DNA of 64,000 nt from Hydrogenophaga aromaticivorans (GCF_013387465.1 NZ_VYGV01000006.1:591638-655637); one strand, 5' to 3'. Positions 32,927 through 41,839 are shown, counted from the stretch's first letter. Numbers and translations: made by a program. The notes: generated from the letters alone by a model not told the origin.

Positions 32927-33904
32927 ATGTTTGCACAAGCGATTGAAGATATCCTCCAGGACCAGTGCACGCCCGCCGTGGTGCGCGCGATTGAAGCGGG
33001 CGGCTCGCCGCTTAAGCTGTGGCAAGCGCTGCAAGGTGCCGGCTTCCTCGAACTGCTGGCGTCCGAGGACGCTGGCGGTGCCGGCCTCCCGCTGACCGAT
33101 CTGTTCCCGATACTGTGCAGCTTCGGCCGCTACACGGTGCCGGTGCCGGTGGCGCAGACGATTGTGGCGCGAGCGCTGCTGGGGTCGCAGTTTGCGATGC
33201 CCAGCGGCATGATTACGCTGGGCGCTGCGTTGCGGCGCGAGGCCGGTGGCGCTATCGTGTGCTCATTCACACCTTACGGCATGCTGGCGGATTTCGTGCT
33301 GGCCCAAGATGGTGATGCCTTGTTGCTGCTGCATTGCGCAGCGGCGCAGCGTGAAGCAAGCGGCGTGCACGGGAGCCTGACGGCCACCCTGCGCTGGTCC
33401 GATGCGCGCGTCGCGACGCACGTGCCCGGCGCTGGCCCGCTGCTGCCGACGTTCGCGGCGGCCTTGCACGCCGCCCTGCTCAGCGGGGCCATGACCCGTG
33501 TGTTCGAAATGACACTGAAACACTGCAATGACCGCATCCAGTTCGGCAAAACCCTGGGCAAGTTCCAGGCGGTGCAGCACCAGTTGAGCGTCATGGCCGA
33601 ACATGTGGCTGCTGCCTCGATGGCAGCCGAAGCGGCCTTCCACACCGACGCTGCGGCACCGTCCCTGCTCGCCGCAGCGATGGCCAAGTCCCGCACCAGT
33701 GAGGCGGCGGTTCTGGTCGCCTCCATCGCGCATGCACTGCACGGCGCTATCGGTATTGCGGAAGAATACGACCTGCAATTGCTGACCCGGCGCCTGCACG
33801 AGTGGCGCATGGCGCATGGCTCGGAGGCGCACTGGAATGTGTTGATCGGCCAGCGCGTGCTTGCTGCCGATGTGTCCATCGTTGATTTTGTGCGGTCTGT
33901 TTAG
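32927..33904 (+). CDS. Acyl-CoA dehydrogenase, short beta-type partner
   Basis: 325 residues, about 55 fewer than a full ACAD. The middle beta domain is eroded with no TEPxxGSD or NGxKxWI motif, but the C-terminal domain is clear: CNDRIQFGKTLGKFQAVQHQLSVMAEH and HALHGAIGIAEEYDLQLLTRRLHEW. There is no catalytic acid. This is what non-catalytic ACAD subunits look like, so it should bind the 31718 product. It is the last gene of the plus-strand run and converges on the LysR gene at 33971, 66 bases away. Confidence 0.8.
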   Translation: MFAQAIEDILQDQCTPAVVRAIEAGGSPLKLWQALQGAGFLELLASEDAGGAGLPLTDLFPILCSFGRYTVPVPVAQTIVARALLGSQFAMPSGMITLGAALRREAGGAIVCSFTPYGMLADFVLAQDGDALLLLHCAAAQREASGVHGSLTATLRWSDARVATHVPGAGPLLPTFAAALHAALLSGAMTRVFEMTLKHCNDRIQFGKTLGKFQAVQHQLSVMAEHVAAASMAAEAAFHTDAAAPSLLAAAMAKSRTSEAAVLVASIAHALHGAIGIAEEYDLQLLTRRLHEWRMAHGSEAHWNVLIGQRVLAADVSIVDFVRSV

Positions 33905-33970
33905 CCGCCGCTTTTGTGCCCACGATCAGCGGCGAAGTGATCGACACCCGGGGCTTGCAACAGTTTCGGT

Positions 33971-34882
33971 TCATCGATCCGGCTGTTGCGCTAACGACTT
34001 GCCCCCGCCAAGCGCTTCACTGAAGAAGTCGATGAAGGTTCTCAGCTTGGGTGTCACGTACTGCCGATTCGTGTAAACCGCATACAGCGTGAAAGGGGGC
34101 ACCGTGTAGGTCGGCAGCACGCGCGCGAGGCAGCCCGCGGCCAGATCGTCGTCGACCGTCCATTCGGGGAGGAACGCCATGCCCATGCCGGCGTGCATCG
34201 CGTGATAGGTGAGCGTGCTGTCGTCCGAGCGCATCACCGCATTCAGCTTGATCCGCGCCTTGCCGGCAGGTCCCTGCATTTCGAGGCCATCGAGGTTCAC
34301 GTAGTTGGGTACCACGGCGCTGCACCTGACCAGATCGGAGGGTCTGCGCGGAGAGCCTTCGCGCTTCAGGTAAGCCGGGGTTGCGACCAGGTGGAACTGC
34401 ACGGGACAAATCGGCCGTGCAATCAGCGCCGGGGACAGTTCGCGCGTGGCGCGCAGCGCGAGGTCGTAGCCGTCGGCGACCAGGTCGATCTTGCGGTTCT
34501 CCAGTCGCATGTCGACCAGCACCTCCGGATAGGTGTTGCGGTAGGCCGCGAGTACGCTGGCGAAATGCCGGTTTGCACACCAGACGGGCGCGCTGATTTT
34601 CAATTGTCCGCGTGGTGCCTGCGCGCTTTGCCGAAGCGCCGCTTCGGCAGCCTGCAGCGTGTCGAGCGCCTCGCGGCATTGTGCGTAGTACATCGCGCCG
34701 GCCTCCGTCAGGCTGAGCTTGCGGCTGGTCCTGTGCAGCAACCTCGCACCGAGGTCTCGTTCGAGCTGGGCGACATGCTTGCTGGCCATCGGAGCGGACA
34801 TGGTGAGGCGCGCCGCGGCGCGGGAAAAGCTGCCAGCCTCGACCACTTCCCTGAAAACGCGAAGGCTGGTCAGACGATCCAT
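33971..34882 (-). CDS. LysR-family regulator with IS-displaced 5' region
   Basis: 303 residues from the ATG at 34882 (MDRLTSLRVFREVVEAGSFSRAA). N-terminal winged helix-turn-helix at 1-60 (SFSRAAARLTMSAPMASKHVAQLE), then a type 2 periplasmic-binding-like effector domain. The start codon abuts the left inverted repeat of an IS30 element at 34883, so the native ribosome site and promoter have been moved about 1.1 kb away. The frame stays open into the element, and a TTG at 34921 overlapping the transposase stop would add 13 residues. The divergent CDGSH/dioxygenase genes beyond the IS were probably its targets. Expression may now depend on transposase transcription. Confidence 0.8.
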   Translation of the reverse strand: MDRLTSLRVFREVVEAGSFSRAAARLTMSAPMASKHVAQLERDLGARLLHRTSRKLSLTEAGAMYYAQCREALDTLQAAEAALRQSAQAPRGQLKISAPVWCANRHFASVLAAYRNTYPEVLVDMRLENRKIDLVADGYDLALRATRELSPALIARPICPVQFHLVATPAYLKREGSPRRPSDLVRCSAVVPNYVNLDGLEMQGPAGKARIKLNAVMRSDDSTLTYHAMHAGMGMAFLPEWTVDDDLAAGCLARVLPTYTVPPFTLYAVYTNRQYVTPKLRTFIDFFSEALGGGKSLAQQPDR

Positions 34883-34910
34883 GGCGGATTCAAGTCTGAA
34901 GTGCAACACC
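34883..34910 (+). repeat. IS30 left inverted repeat
   Basis: 28 bases beginning GGCGGATTCAAG, the exact reverse complement of 35978-36005. Its outer end touches the LysR start codon. Confidence 0.9.
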
Positions 34911-34917
34911 CTGGGGT

Positions 34918-35955
34918 TCAATGAACGAGGGTGGAATGTTGCGGGCTGTTGAGCAGGAGTTCTCTATAGACCGCCAAGGGTGATCGTACGCCCAGGCCCT
35001 TTCTGGGTCGGTTGTTGATCTGATCAGCAATGGCATCGAGCTGATCCTGGCTGTAGCCCGAGAGGTCGGTACCCTTGGGCAGGTACTGACGCACCAGTCC
35101 ATTGGTGTTCTCGTTGGAGCCGTGCTGCCACGGGCTGTGCGGGTCACAGAAGTACACAGCGATTTCCGTGCGACGGCTGAGCTCCTTGTGCATCGCCATC
35201 TCCCGGCCCTGGTCGTACGTCATGCTCAGGCGCATGGGCACGGCGATGCCCAACAGCTTGTCAGAGAAGGCCTGCATCACGTTGGCTGCGCTGGCGGGTT
35301 TGAACTCGGGCAGCTTGATGAGCATGAGCAGCCTGCTGGTGCGCTCTACCAGGGTGCCCACCGCACTGGCGTTGGCCGCGCCCTTGATGAGATCACCCTC
35401 CCAGTGGCCCGGGAACTGCCGGTCTTCGATCTCTGGCGGTCGCACATGGATGCTCACCATGTCGGGGATCTGACCGCGCCGGTCTTGTCCTTTGCTGCGT
35501 GGCACGCGCTTGTTGTGGGCGTGGCGCAGGGTGGCAATCAGCTCACGCTTGAGTTCGCCCACGGGCTGTGCGTAGATGCAGTTGTAGATGGTCTCGTGTG
35601 ACACGCGGTGCTCATGGCCTTTGGCGAAGATGCGGGCCAGTGTCAGGGCAATCTGTTCGGGCGACCAGCGCTCGCCCAGAAAGTGGCGCATCAACCCGAA
35701 CAGGATGCCATCACGATGGAGCTTTCCCAGTGGGCGGCCCTGCAGGCGTCGCCGTCGGGCGCAGGCACGCGCTGTGGTGCTCGCGTAGCCTGCGGGCTGA
35801 GCGTTGCGCCGCAGCTCCCGGCTGATGGTGCTTGGTGAACGACCCAAGACTTGGGCCATGGCGCGAACGCTGTACTTTTGCTGGGCCAGACTGGCCAGGG
35901 TCACGCGGTCTTCAGGCTGAAGCTGTTGATAGCGCTTGGATGGGGTGCTTTGCAT
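34918..35955 (-). CDS. IS30-family transposase
   Basis: 345 residues. N-terminal helix-turn-helix (QQLQPEDRVTLASL, then MAQVLGRSPSTISREL) binds the terminal repeats. The catalytic DDE core is complete: Asp in HWEGDLIKG, Asp in MTYDQGRE and Glu in GSNENTNGLVRQ, the last being the IS30 signature. The C-terminal NRPRKGLGVRSP block is also typical. No frameshift or stop, so the element may still be mobile. Its TGA overlaps a TTG in frame with the downstream LysR gene. Confidence 0.92.
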   Translation of the reverse strand: MQSTPSKRYQQLQPEDRVTLASLAQQKYSVRAMAQVLGRSPSTISRELRRNAQPAGYASTTARACARRRRLQGRPLGKLHRDGILFGLMRHFLGERWSPEQIALTLARIFAKGHEHRVSHETIYNCIYAQPVGELKRELIATLRHAHNKRVPRSKGQDRRGQIPDMVSIHVRPPEIEDRQFPGHWEGDLIKGAANASAVGTLVERTSRLLMLIKLPEFKPASAANVMQAFSDKLLGIAVPMRLSMTYDQGREMAMHKELSRRTEIAVYFCDPHSPWQHGSNENTNGLVRQYLPKGTDLSGYSQDQLDAIADQINNRPRKGLGVRSPLAVYRELLLNSPQHSTLVH

Positions 35956-35977
35956 CTGCGGACCTTACTCGGTGGCA

Positions 35978-36005
35978 GGTGTTGCACTTCAGACTTGAAT
36001 CCGCC
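35978..36005 (-). repeat. IS30 right inverted repeat
   Basis: 28 bases ending in GACTTGAATCCGCC, exact reverse complement of the left repeat at 34883-34910. Confidence 0.9.
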
Positions 36006-36157
36006 CAGCTATTGATTAACCAAAATTAAACATTAAGCTATTCCTCATGGTCAGTCGGGTAGACATCCAGTCTCAAAGAGGCTGCCCATCAGCCGCGCTT
36101 TCGTTGATGCCTTCAACCAATGCCGTATCACTTCTTAATCATCCTCAGGAGCTCAAC

Positions 36158-36397
36158 ATGAGTAAGCCGCATATCGCCGCCACCACGCCGTTCGCAATCG
36201 ACGTGGAAAAAGGCAAGGACTACTACTGGTGTGCCTGCGGTCTCAGCAAATCGCAGCCGTTCTGCGACGGCAGCCACAAGGGCGGCGAGTTCGTGCCTAC
36301 CAAGTACAGCGCCGACGAAAGCAAGACTGTCTATTTTTGCGGCTGCAAGCAAAGCAAGAACGGCGCGCTTTGCGACGGCACGCATAAAGCTCTGTGA
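36158..36397 (+). CDS. CDGSH iron-sulfur domain protein
   Basis: 79 residues from the ATG at 36158, preceded by CAGGAG at 8 bases; the frame is open further up but only as a shadow. It has two CDGSH-type cluster motifs, CACGLSKSQPFCDGSH and CGCKQSKNGALCDGTH, each with three Cys and one His for a [2Fe-2S] cluster. Bacterial two-motif versions are small soluble redox proteins of uncertain role. It lies beyond the IS30 copy and 9 bases ahead of the broken dioxygenase gene, probably in one unit with it. Confidence 0.87.
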   Translation: MSKPHIAATTPFAIDVEKGKDYYWCACGLSKSQPFCDGSHKGGEFVPTKYSADESKTVYFCGCKQSKNGALCDGTHKAL

Positions 36398-36406
36398 GAG
36401 CGGACC

Positions 36407-37234
36407 ATGCCCGTGACAACGGAGCGATTGCCGACCTACTTCATCTCGCACGGCGGGGGACCCTGACCATACATGATGGCGCAGTCCAACGGCATGTACG
36501 ACCGTCTGGCGCAGTCCCTGCGGGATATGCCACGCCAGCTCGGCGCCCAACCGAAGGCCGTGCTCGTGATCTCCGCCCATTGGGAGGAGCGCGAGTTCAC
36601 CGTGATGGCCGCCGAACGGCCGCCCATGGTTTACGACTACTCTGGCTTCCCCGAACATACCTACCATGTCCAGTACCCGGCACCGGGCCTGCCAGCGCTG
36701 GCCGAGCAGGTGCGGCAGTTGATCCAGAGCGCAGGGTTCTCGGCGCTGCTTGATGCCCAGCGCGGTTTTGACCACGGCAGCTTCGCGCCGCTGGTGGTGA
36801 TGTACCCGCTGGCCGATGTGCCGGTCGTGCAACTGTCACTGCGCGCGGGCTATGACCCGGCGGAGCATTTGGCCGTCGGCCGTGCCCTGGCGCCGCTGCG
36901 CGAGCAGGGCGTGCTGATCGTCGGCAGCGGCCTGAGCTACCACAACCTGCGCCGCATGGGGCCGTCCGCCGCGGTGCCGTCAAAGCAATTCGACGACTGG
37001 CTGCAGCAGACCTTGGTCACCACCGAGCCGCACCAGCGTGCGCAGCGGCTGATCGACTGGCAAGACGCGCCGGCCGCCCACGTGGCCCATCCGCAAGAAG
37101 ACCATCTGCTGCCCCTGATGGTGGCGGTGGGTGCCGCCGGGCATGATGAAGCCGTGTGCGTGTACCACGAGGAAGGCTTCTTTGGCGGCGTCACCGTCTC
37201 CGGCTTCAGGTTCGGCCAGGAAGGCGGGGTCTGA
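36407..37234 (+). pseudogene. Class III extradiol dioxygenase (LigB/DODA-like), nonsense mutation
   Basis: The ATG at 36407 opens LPTYFISHGGGP, then TGA at 36464-36466 where the family has Trp (HGGGPWPYM), and the same frame continues uninterrupted for 253 residues. The rest is a good YgiD/DODA-type protein: SAHWEEREF, GFDHGSFAPLVVMYP, GLSYHNLRR and QEDHLLPLMVAVGA, with later metal-ligand His residues intact. Restarting at the ATG at 36473 would drop the SHGGGP His, a metal ligand in this family, so an active enzyme is unlikely. One base (TGG to TGA) explains the lesion; a sequencing error is the alternative. Confidence 0.8.
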
Positions 37235-37344
37235 GTGGCGGTGGCTTGCTGGGCCGGTAGGCGCCTGTCGCCGAGGGGTGTTTCCTGTAACCCACGCGGC
37301 AGGTGTGCAGCGACAAACGATGAAGCGCGAAGACGGAGAACCGC

Positions 37345-37815
37345 ATGACAAGTTATCTCAGCCATCAGCGCCGTGGCGCTCGCCCGCGGACGACGCCAAG
37401 CAATCCGCATACGCAGCTTGAACAGAATGCGCCGGTAGAACTGCAAGAGCTGGTTTTCGAGAGGGGGCAGTCCCTGGGCGGCGTGGAAGTTGGTCCGAGC
37501 CAGGTGTCTGTTCCCGGAGCGCGCGCCTTATATTTACCGCGATGCGGATGCCAGTCCTTCGGCGCCTTCATGTTCGGCAAGGAGTTTGCCCACATCCACC
37601 CGCCCAGTGACGGCAGTCTGCACATGACCTTGCCGCCCGAGATCGTTCCCCAGGTCATCGAAAACGGCTGGGCGGAGTTGCATCCGCTGGCGGGTCAATA
37701 TGGCCTGCCCGGGAACATCGTGATGGTCTATGGGCCGCGTGACGACGAGGAACTGCAGGTTGTTTGCGATTTGCTGACGGCGTCGCATACTGCGGCGACA
37801 TCGTCAGAGGCGTGA
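37345..37815 (+). CDS. DUF5519 (luciferase-like domain) protein
   Basis: 156 residues with GGAGA before the ATG. After a variable N-terminal tail of about 35 residues, the domain shows FAHIHPPSDGSLHMTLPPE and GWAELHPLAG, with a run of conserved His residues, then GNIVMVYGPRDDEELQVV. This matches my memory of DUF5519, annotated as luciferase-like although no light-emitting function is shown; the enzyme activity is unknown. It stands alone after the broken dioxygenase and ends at a strong hairpin. Confidence 0.65.
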   Translation: MTSYLSHQRRGARPRTTPSNPHTQLEQNAPVELQELVFERGQSLGGVEVGPSQVSVPGARALYLPRCGCQSFGAFMFGKEFAHIHPPSDGSLHMTLPPEIVPQVIENGWAELHPLAGQYGLPGNIVMVYGPRDDEELQVVCDLLTASHTAATSSEA

Positions 37816-37826
37816 AAAATCCGGGG

Positions 37827-37856
37827 CCACATCCTGCCCGTCAGGGCAGGATGTGG
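37827..37856. terminator. Bidirectional hairpin between convergent genes
   Basis: A perfect 13-bp GC-rich stem (37827-37839 with 37844-37856) and a GTCA loop lie between the ends of the DUF5519 gene and the ligase at 37870. On the minus strand a run of five T follows after 6 bases, so it fits best as the ligase gene's intrinsic terminator. Confidence 0.7.
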
Positions 37857-37869
37857 CGCACAACCAGGC

Positions 37870-39840
37870 TCAAGCTTTTGCAAGTTTGCCCTGCAGCTCG
37901 GCCACCGTTTCCGGGTTGACCAGCGACGACAAGTCGCCCGGACTGTCGCCCTTGTACACCGCCCGCACCACGCGGCGCATGATCTTCATGTTGCGCGTCT
38001 TGGGCAGGTCGCTGACCAGCAGCACCTGCCGGGGGCGGTAGGAGGCGCCCATGCCATGGACGACCGCCTGCGACAGTTCGGCCTGCAGCGCCGCGTCCGC
38101 CGCCACGCCGGGCATCGGCACGCATACGCAGACGATGGCCGAGCCCTTGATCTCGTCGGGCACGCCGATCACCGCCGCCTCTGACACCTTGCCGGTGCCG
38201 GTGAGCAGGGTTTCGATCTCCGACGGGCCGGTGCGCTTGCCTGAGACCTTAATCGTGTCGTCGCTGCGTCCGAGGATGTAGAACAGGCCGTCCGCATCGC
38301 GCATCGCAAAGTCGCCATGCACCCAGACGCCCGCAATGGTGCGCCAGTAGCTGTCGAGGTAGCGTTCGTCGTCGCGCCACAGGCTCTTGGTGAAGCCGAT
38401 GTTGGGGTTGCGCAGCACCAGCTCGCCGACCTGGCCCGCGCCGACCGGCTGGCCGCTTTCATCGACGATGTCAACCCCGGCGCCGAGCCCGCGCGCGCCG
38501 AACGAGCCTGGCCGCAAGGGATGGTGCAGGGTGCCGGTGAAGTTGCAGCCGCCCACCTCGGTGCCGCCGACGATGTTGAGGAACGGCAATTTCTCTTTGC
38601 AGATGTGCTTGAAGAACCAGCGCCAGGGCGCCTCGGTCCAGGCCTCGCCGCCGGAGCAGGTGATGCGCAGCGAAGACAAGTCGTAGCGCTGGACTTCTTC
38701 GTCGCCGTAGCGCATCAGGCTTCGGATCAGCGTGGGCGCGACACCCAGGTAGGTGACTTTGTGATCTTGCACCAGGCGCCAGAAGCGGCCCGTGTCGGGG
38801 AAGTCGGGCGTGCCTTCGGCCACCAGCAGGCTGCCGCCGAAATAGCTCGGAATGCAGGCGCACATGGCGCCCACCATCCAGCCCATGTCGCTCATGAAGA
38901 AGAAACGGTCGCTCGACTTGAAATCGGCACAGATGTGCATGTCGCGCGTGACCATCGAGCCCAGGAAACTCACGTGGGTCCAGATGCAGCCCTTGGGCTT
39001 GCCGGTGGTGCCCGAGGTGTAGAGCAACACGGCGGGGGCCTCGGAGGCCATCTCGGCGGTCGGCATGTCATGGGGCTGGGCGGCGACCAGGCTGGCCCAG
39101 TCGTGGTCGCGCCCGGGCGTCATCGGGCATGGGGACGCTTCACCCAGGTGACGCAGCACCATCACGTGCTGCACGCTGGGTGTCTCGCGCAGGGCTTCGT
39201 CCAGCACCGACTTCATGACGCCGGGCGTGCCGCGCCGCCAAGTGCCGTCCACCGTCAGCACCGCCTTGGCTTGGCCGTCGTTCAGGCGGGCGACGATGGG
39301 TTGCGGCCCGAAGCCCGAAAACAGCGGCATCAACACGGCGCCAATCTTCAGGACCGCAAAGAACGCGACAAAGGTCTCCGGCAGGTTGGGCAGGTACAGG
39401 CCGACCCGGTCGCCTCGGCCAATACCCAGCGACTGCAACGCTCCGGCCAGGCGGCAAACCTCGGCATCAAACTCGCGGTAACTCAAGGACTTGCGGTTTT
39501 TCGGGTCTTCGCCCTCCCACACCAGGAAAGGCTGGTCCCACACCGGCGTTCCGCGGTGCCGGTCCAGGCAGTTCAGCACGATGTTGGTGGTGCCGCCGAT
39601 GCACCAGCGTGCCCATTCGATGCCGCGCGAGGTGTCAAGCATCTGCGTGTAGGGCTGGTAGAAGCGGAAGTCGCAGAACTCGAACACCTCTTGCATCAGC
39701 CAGGCCGGATCGGCGTCGGCACGGGCACTCAAGTTTTCGAAGTCGGACTCGCCCACTTTGTGCAAAAAAGCGGTCAGGTTGGACTGCGCCATCAGTTCAG
39801 GGGAAGGCGCCCAATCAAACGGTTGTTTGGTAGAATTCAT
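37870..39840 (-). CDS. Acetoacetyl-CoA synthetase-like acyl-CoA ligase
   Basis: 656-residue ANL-family ligase with an ACS_N-like region (residues ~40-100), phosphate motif LYTSGTTGKPKG near 280, GGTEVGGCN, GDFAMRDADG and LGRSDDTIKVSGKR near 530. The acylated Lys region (KTRNMKIMRRVVR) is complete. Size and order place it with acetoacetyl-CoA/propionyl-CoA-type synthetases, though family members accept other 3-oxo or branched acids. It is single, divergent from the nitroreductase (100-base promoter gap) and ends at the hairpin terminator. A second AACS-like gene is at 53762. Confidence 0.83.
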   Translation of the reverse strand: MNSTKQPFDWAPSPELMAQSNLTAFLHKVGESDFENLSARADADPAWLMQEVFEFCDFRFYQPYTQMLDTSRGIEWARWCIGGTTNIVLNCLDRHRGTPVWDQPFLVWEGEDPKNRKSLSYREFDAEVCRLAGALQSLGIGRGDRVGLYLPNLPETFVAFFAVLKIGAVLMPLFSGFGPQPIVARLNDGQAKAVLTVDGTWRRGTPGVMKSVLDEALRETPSVQHVMVLRHLGEASPCPMTPGRDHDWASLVAAQPHDMPTAEMASEAPAVLLYTSGTTGKPKGCIWTHVSFLGSMVTRDMHICADFKSSDRFFFMSDMGWMVGAMCACIPSYFGGSLLVAEGTPDFPDTGRFWRLVQDHKVTYLGVAPTLIRSLMRYGDEEVQRYDLSSLRITCSGGEAWTEAPWRWFFKHICKEKLPFLNIVGGTEVGGCNFTGTLHHPLRPGSFGARGLGAGVDIVDESGQPVGAGQVGELVLRNPNIGFTKSLWRDDERYLDSYWRTIAGVWVHGDFAMRDADGLFYILGRSDDTIKVSGKRTGPSEIETLLTGTGKVSEAAVIGVPDEIKGSAIVCVCVPMPGVAADAALQAELSQAVVHGMGASYRPRQVLLVSDLPKTRNMKIMRRVVRAVYKGDSPGDLSSLVNPETVAELQGKLAKA

Positions 39841-39940
39841 GTGGCAATCCTATCCGAACGTCGTATTGGAGTCCAGCGGTGCAGTCTCACCGCGTCGTTT
39901 CTTCTCCGCAGCTCTACGTAGTCAGAAAGGCGGTCTATCC

Positions 39941-40624
39941 GTGCATGTCGACGAAGCGATTCGCAGCCGAAAATCGGTCAGGCGGTTTCTACCTGCCTCC
40001 GTTCCTTCCTCGGTGGTGCAGCACATTCTGAGCGTGGCGGCGCGTGCCCCGAGTGGCAACAACGTGCAGCCGTGGAAGGTGTATGCGGTGGCGGGTGAGG
40101 CCCGGCAGCGCCTGTGTGATGCCTTCATTGAGGCGGCCACGCACGAGCCTGACCGGCATCAGCCCGAGTACGCGTATTACCCCACGACCTGGGTCGAGCC
40201 TTATCTGGAGCGCCGGCGTCGCTGCGGTTTCGGTTTGTATGCCAGCCTGGGCATCGCCCGCGACGACGCGGCGGCACGCGAGCGGCAGATGCTGCGCAAC
40301 TACACGTTCTTCGACGCGCCGGTGGGGCTGCTCGTCACGCTCGACCGCCGTTTGAACACTGGCAGCTTCATGGACCTGGGCATGTTCATCCAGAACATCA
40401 TGGTGGCCGCGCGCGCGCAGGGACTGCACACCTGTGCGCAGGCCGCGTTTGCCTGGTTCCACAAGGTGGCGCGCGCCCAGTTGCCGATCAGTGACCACGA
40501 AATCCTCGCCTGCGGCATCGCCCTCGGGCACGAGGATCTGTCGGCCCCGGAGAACGCCTTCATTACCGAACGAACCGATGTGGAGACGTTTGCCAGCTTC
40601 CATGGCTTCGACACCGCACGCTGA
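39941..40624 (+). CDS. Nitroreductase-family FMN oxidoreductase
   Basis: 227 residues from the GTG at 39941, which has AAAGGCGG upstream; the frame is open back to 39758 but those residues are not nitroreductase-like and overlap the divergent ligase. FMN motifs: AIRSRKSVRRFLP at the start, APSGNNVQPWKVYAV near 40, and IALGHEDLSAPEN at the end. The family uses NAD(P)H to reduce nitro groups, quinones or enones. Next to the thiolase-fold/DUF35 pair (12 bases) it may reduce an unsaturated CoA intermediate; that is inference. Confidence 0.8.
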   Translation: MHVDEAIRSRKSVRRFLPASVPSSVVQHILSVAARAPSGNNVQPWKVYAVAGEARQRLCDAFIEAATHEPDRHQPEYAYYPTTWVEPYLERRRRCGFGLYASLGIARDDAAARERQMLRNYTFFDAPVGLLVTLDRRLNTGSFMDLGMFIQNIMVAARAQGLHTCAQAAFAWFHKVARAQLPISDHEILACGIALGHEDLSAPENAFITERTDVETFASFHGFDTAR

Positions 40625-40636
40625 ACGAGGACTCTC

Positions 40637-41839
40637 ATGGCAAACATCAAATCCGTATCATCTTCGCACACGCTTCGCGGTAAAACCGCGATCATCGGCG
40701 CCGGCATTTCGGCCGTCGGCCGCGTGCCGGGCAAGAGCGCGCTCGCGCTGGCCGCCGACGCAGCAGGCAAGGCGCTGGCCGATGCCGGCATCGGCAAGCA
40801 CGAGGTCGATGGCGTGCTTTCCAGCTCCGCCTTCGCCTCGCCGTTTCACCGATTCAGCGTAGCCTTCAGTGAGTACCTCGGCATCCAGCCGACGTTCTCC
40901 AACACGATGCAGGTCTCCGGCGCCACGGCGGCCACCCTGTTCAACATCGCCGCCGCCGCCATTGCTGGCGGCCTGGCCGAGACCGTTCTGGTGGTGGGCG
41001 GCGACAGCTTGCTGACCGGTCTGTCGCCCGACCTGGCCCTGCGCTCGATGACCGAAAGCCGGGACCAGCAATACGAAATGCCCTTCGGCATTCCCGTGGC
41101 CAACACCTTCGCCATGACAGCGCATCGCCACATGAAGGAGTTCGGCACCACCTCCGAGCAATTTGCCAAGGTGGCGGTGATCCACCGCGAACACGCACGC
41201 CGCACGCCAGGGGCGCAGATGACCGATCCGCTGAGCGTCGATGACGTGCTGAATTCCGGCTGGGTGACAACGCCCTACCACAAGCTCGACTGCTCGCTCA
41301 TCTCCGACGGCGCAGCAGCCTTCATCGTCACCTCGGCCGAGCGCGCCAGGACGCTGGGAATTGCCAAGCCCATCTACATCCTCGGCGGCGGCGAATGCTA
41401 CACGCACGAGCACATCTTCCTGATGCCCTCGCTGACCACCACGGGCGCGGTGCAGTCGAGTGCCAGGGCCTACGACATGGCGGGCTGCAGGCCGAAGGAC
41501 ATCGACGTGGCCGGCGTCTATGACTGCTTCACCGGCACGGTGATCATGATGCTGGAGGACCTCGGTTTCTGCCCCAAGGGCGAGGGTGGGCGCTTCGTCG
41601 AGGACGGGCAGATCACCTACGGCGGAGCCATCCCCTGCAACACCCATGGCGGCCTGCTGTCGTTCGCGCACTCGGGCATGCCGGGCTCGCTGTTTCATTT
41701 CTACGAGGTCGTCAACCAGCTGCGCGGAAGCTGCGGTGAACGCCAGGTCGCGGGCGCTGAACTTGGCCTGGTGCACAGCCTGGGCGCCGGTTTTGCGACC
41801 AACGCCACCACCATCCTGGGAACGGAGGCCACGCTGTGA
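40637..41839 (+). CDS. Thiolase-fold protein lacking the catalytic Cys (Ltp2-like aldolase candidate)
   Basis: 400 residues of the SCP-x thiolase/lipid-transfer fold. The nucleophilic Cys is missing: the loop reads MQVSGATAAT, with Ser94 at that place. The HDxF His is replaced by Tyr295 in GVYDCFTGTV, and the SKGHPIGATG CoA site became SFAHSGMPGSLF. Actinobacterial Ltp2, a retro-aldolase that trims propionyl-CoA from steroid side chains with a DUF35 partner, also has Tyr in YDxFT and no thiolytic Cys. A DUF35 gene overlaps this gene by 4 bases, so a C-C lyase acting on a tertiary 3-hydroxyacyl-CoA is the best guess. Confidence 0.78.
   Translation: MANIKSVSSSHTLRGKTAIIGAGISAVGRVPGKSALALAADAAGKALADAGIGKHEVDGVLSSSAFASPFHRFSVAFSEYLGIQPTFSNTMQVSGATAATLFNIAAAAIAGGLAETVLVVGGDSLLTGLSPDLALRSMTESRDQQYEMPFGIPVANTFAMTAHRHMKEFGTTSEQFAKVAVIHREHARRTPGAQMTDPLSVDDVLNSGWVTTPYHKLDCSLISDGAAAFIVTSAERARTLGIAKPIYILGGGECYTHEHIFLMPSLTTTGAVQSSARAYDMAGCRPKDIDVAGVYDCFTGTVIMMLEDLGFCPKGEGGRFVEDGQITYGGAIPCNTHGGLLSFAHSGMPGSLFHFYEVVNQLRGSCGERQVAGAELGLVHSLGAGFATNATTILGTEATL

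Larger units (their letters stand above)
34883..36005 (-). mobile_element. IS30-family insertion sequence, complete
   Basis: 1123 bp bounded by perfect 28-bp inverted repeats (34883-34910 and 35978-36005) and carrying one intact transposase gene on the minus strand. IS30 elements usually make 2-3-bp target duplications; I see none (left flank ends CAT, right flank begins CAG), so the ends may have changed or the true boundary may differ by a base. It separates the LysR start codon from its AT-rich upstream region (36010-36050). Confidence 0.88.

Noticed and set aside
34877..36008. Search for a target-site duplication around the IS30 copy
   Set aside because: Flanks CAT and CAG do not match over 2-3 bases, so no duplication is claimed.
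38317..39921. 534-residue plus-strand frame over the ligase gene
   Set aside because: Shadow of the minus-strand ANL ligase; no recognisable domain.
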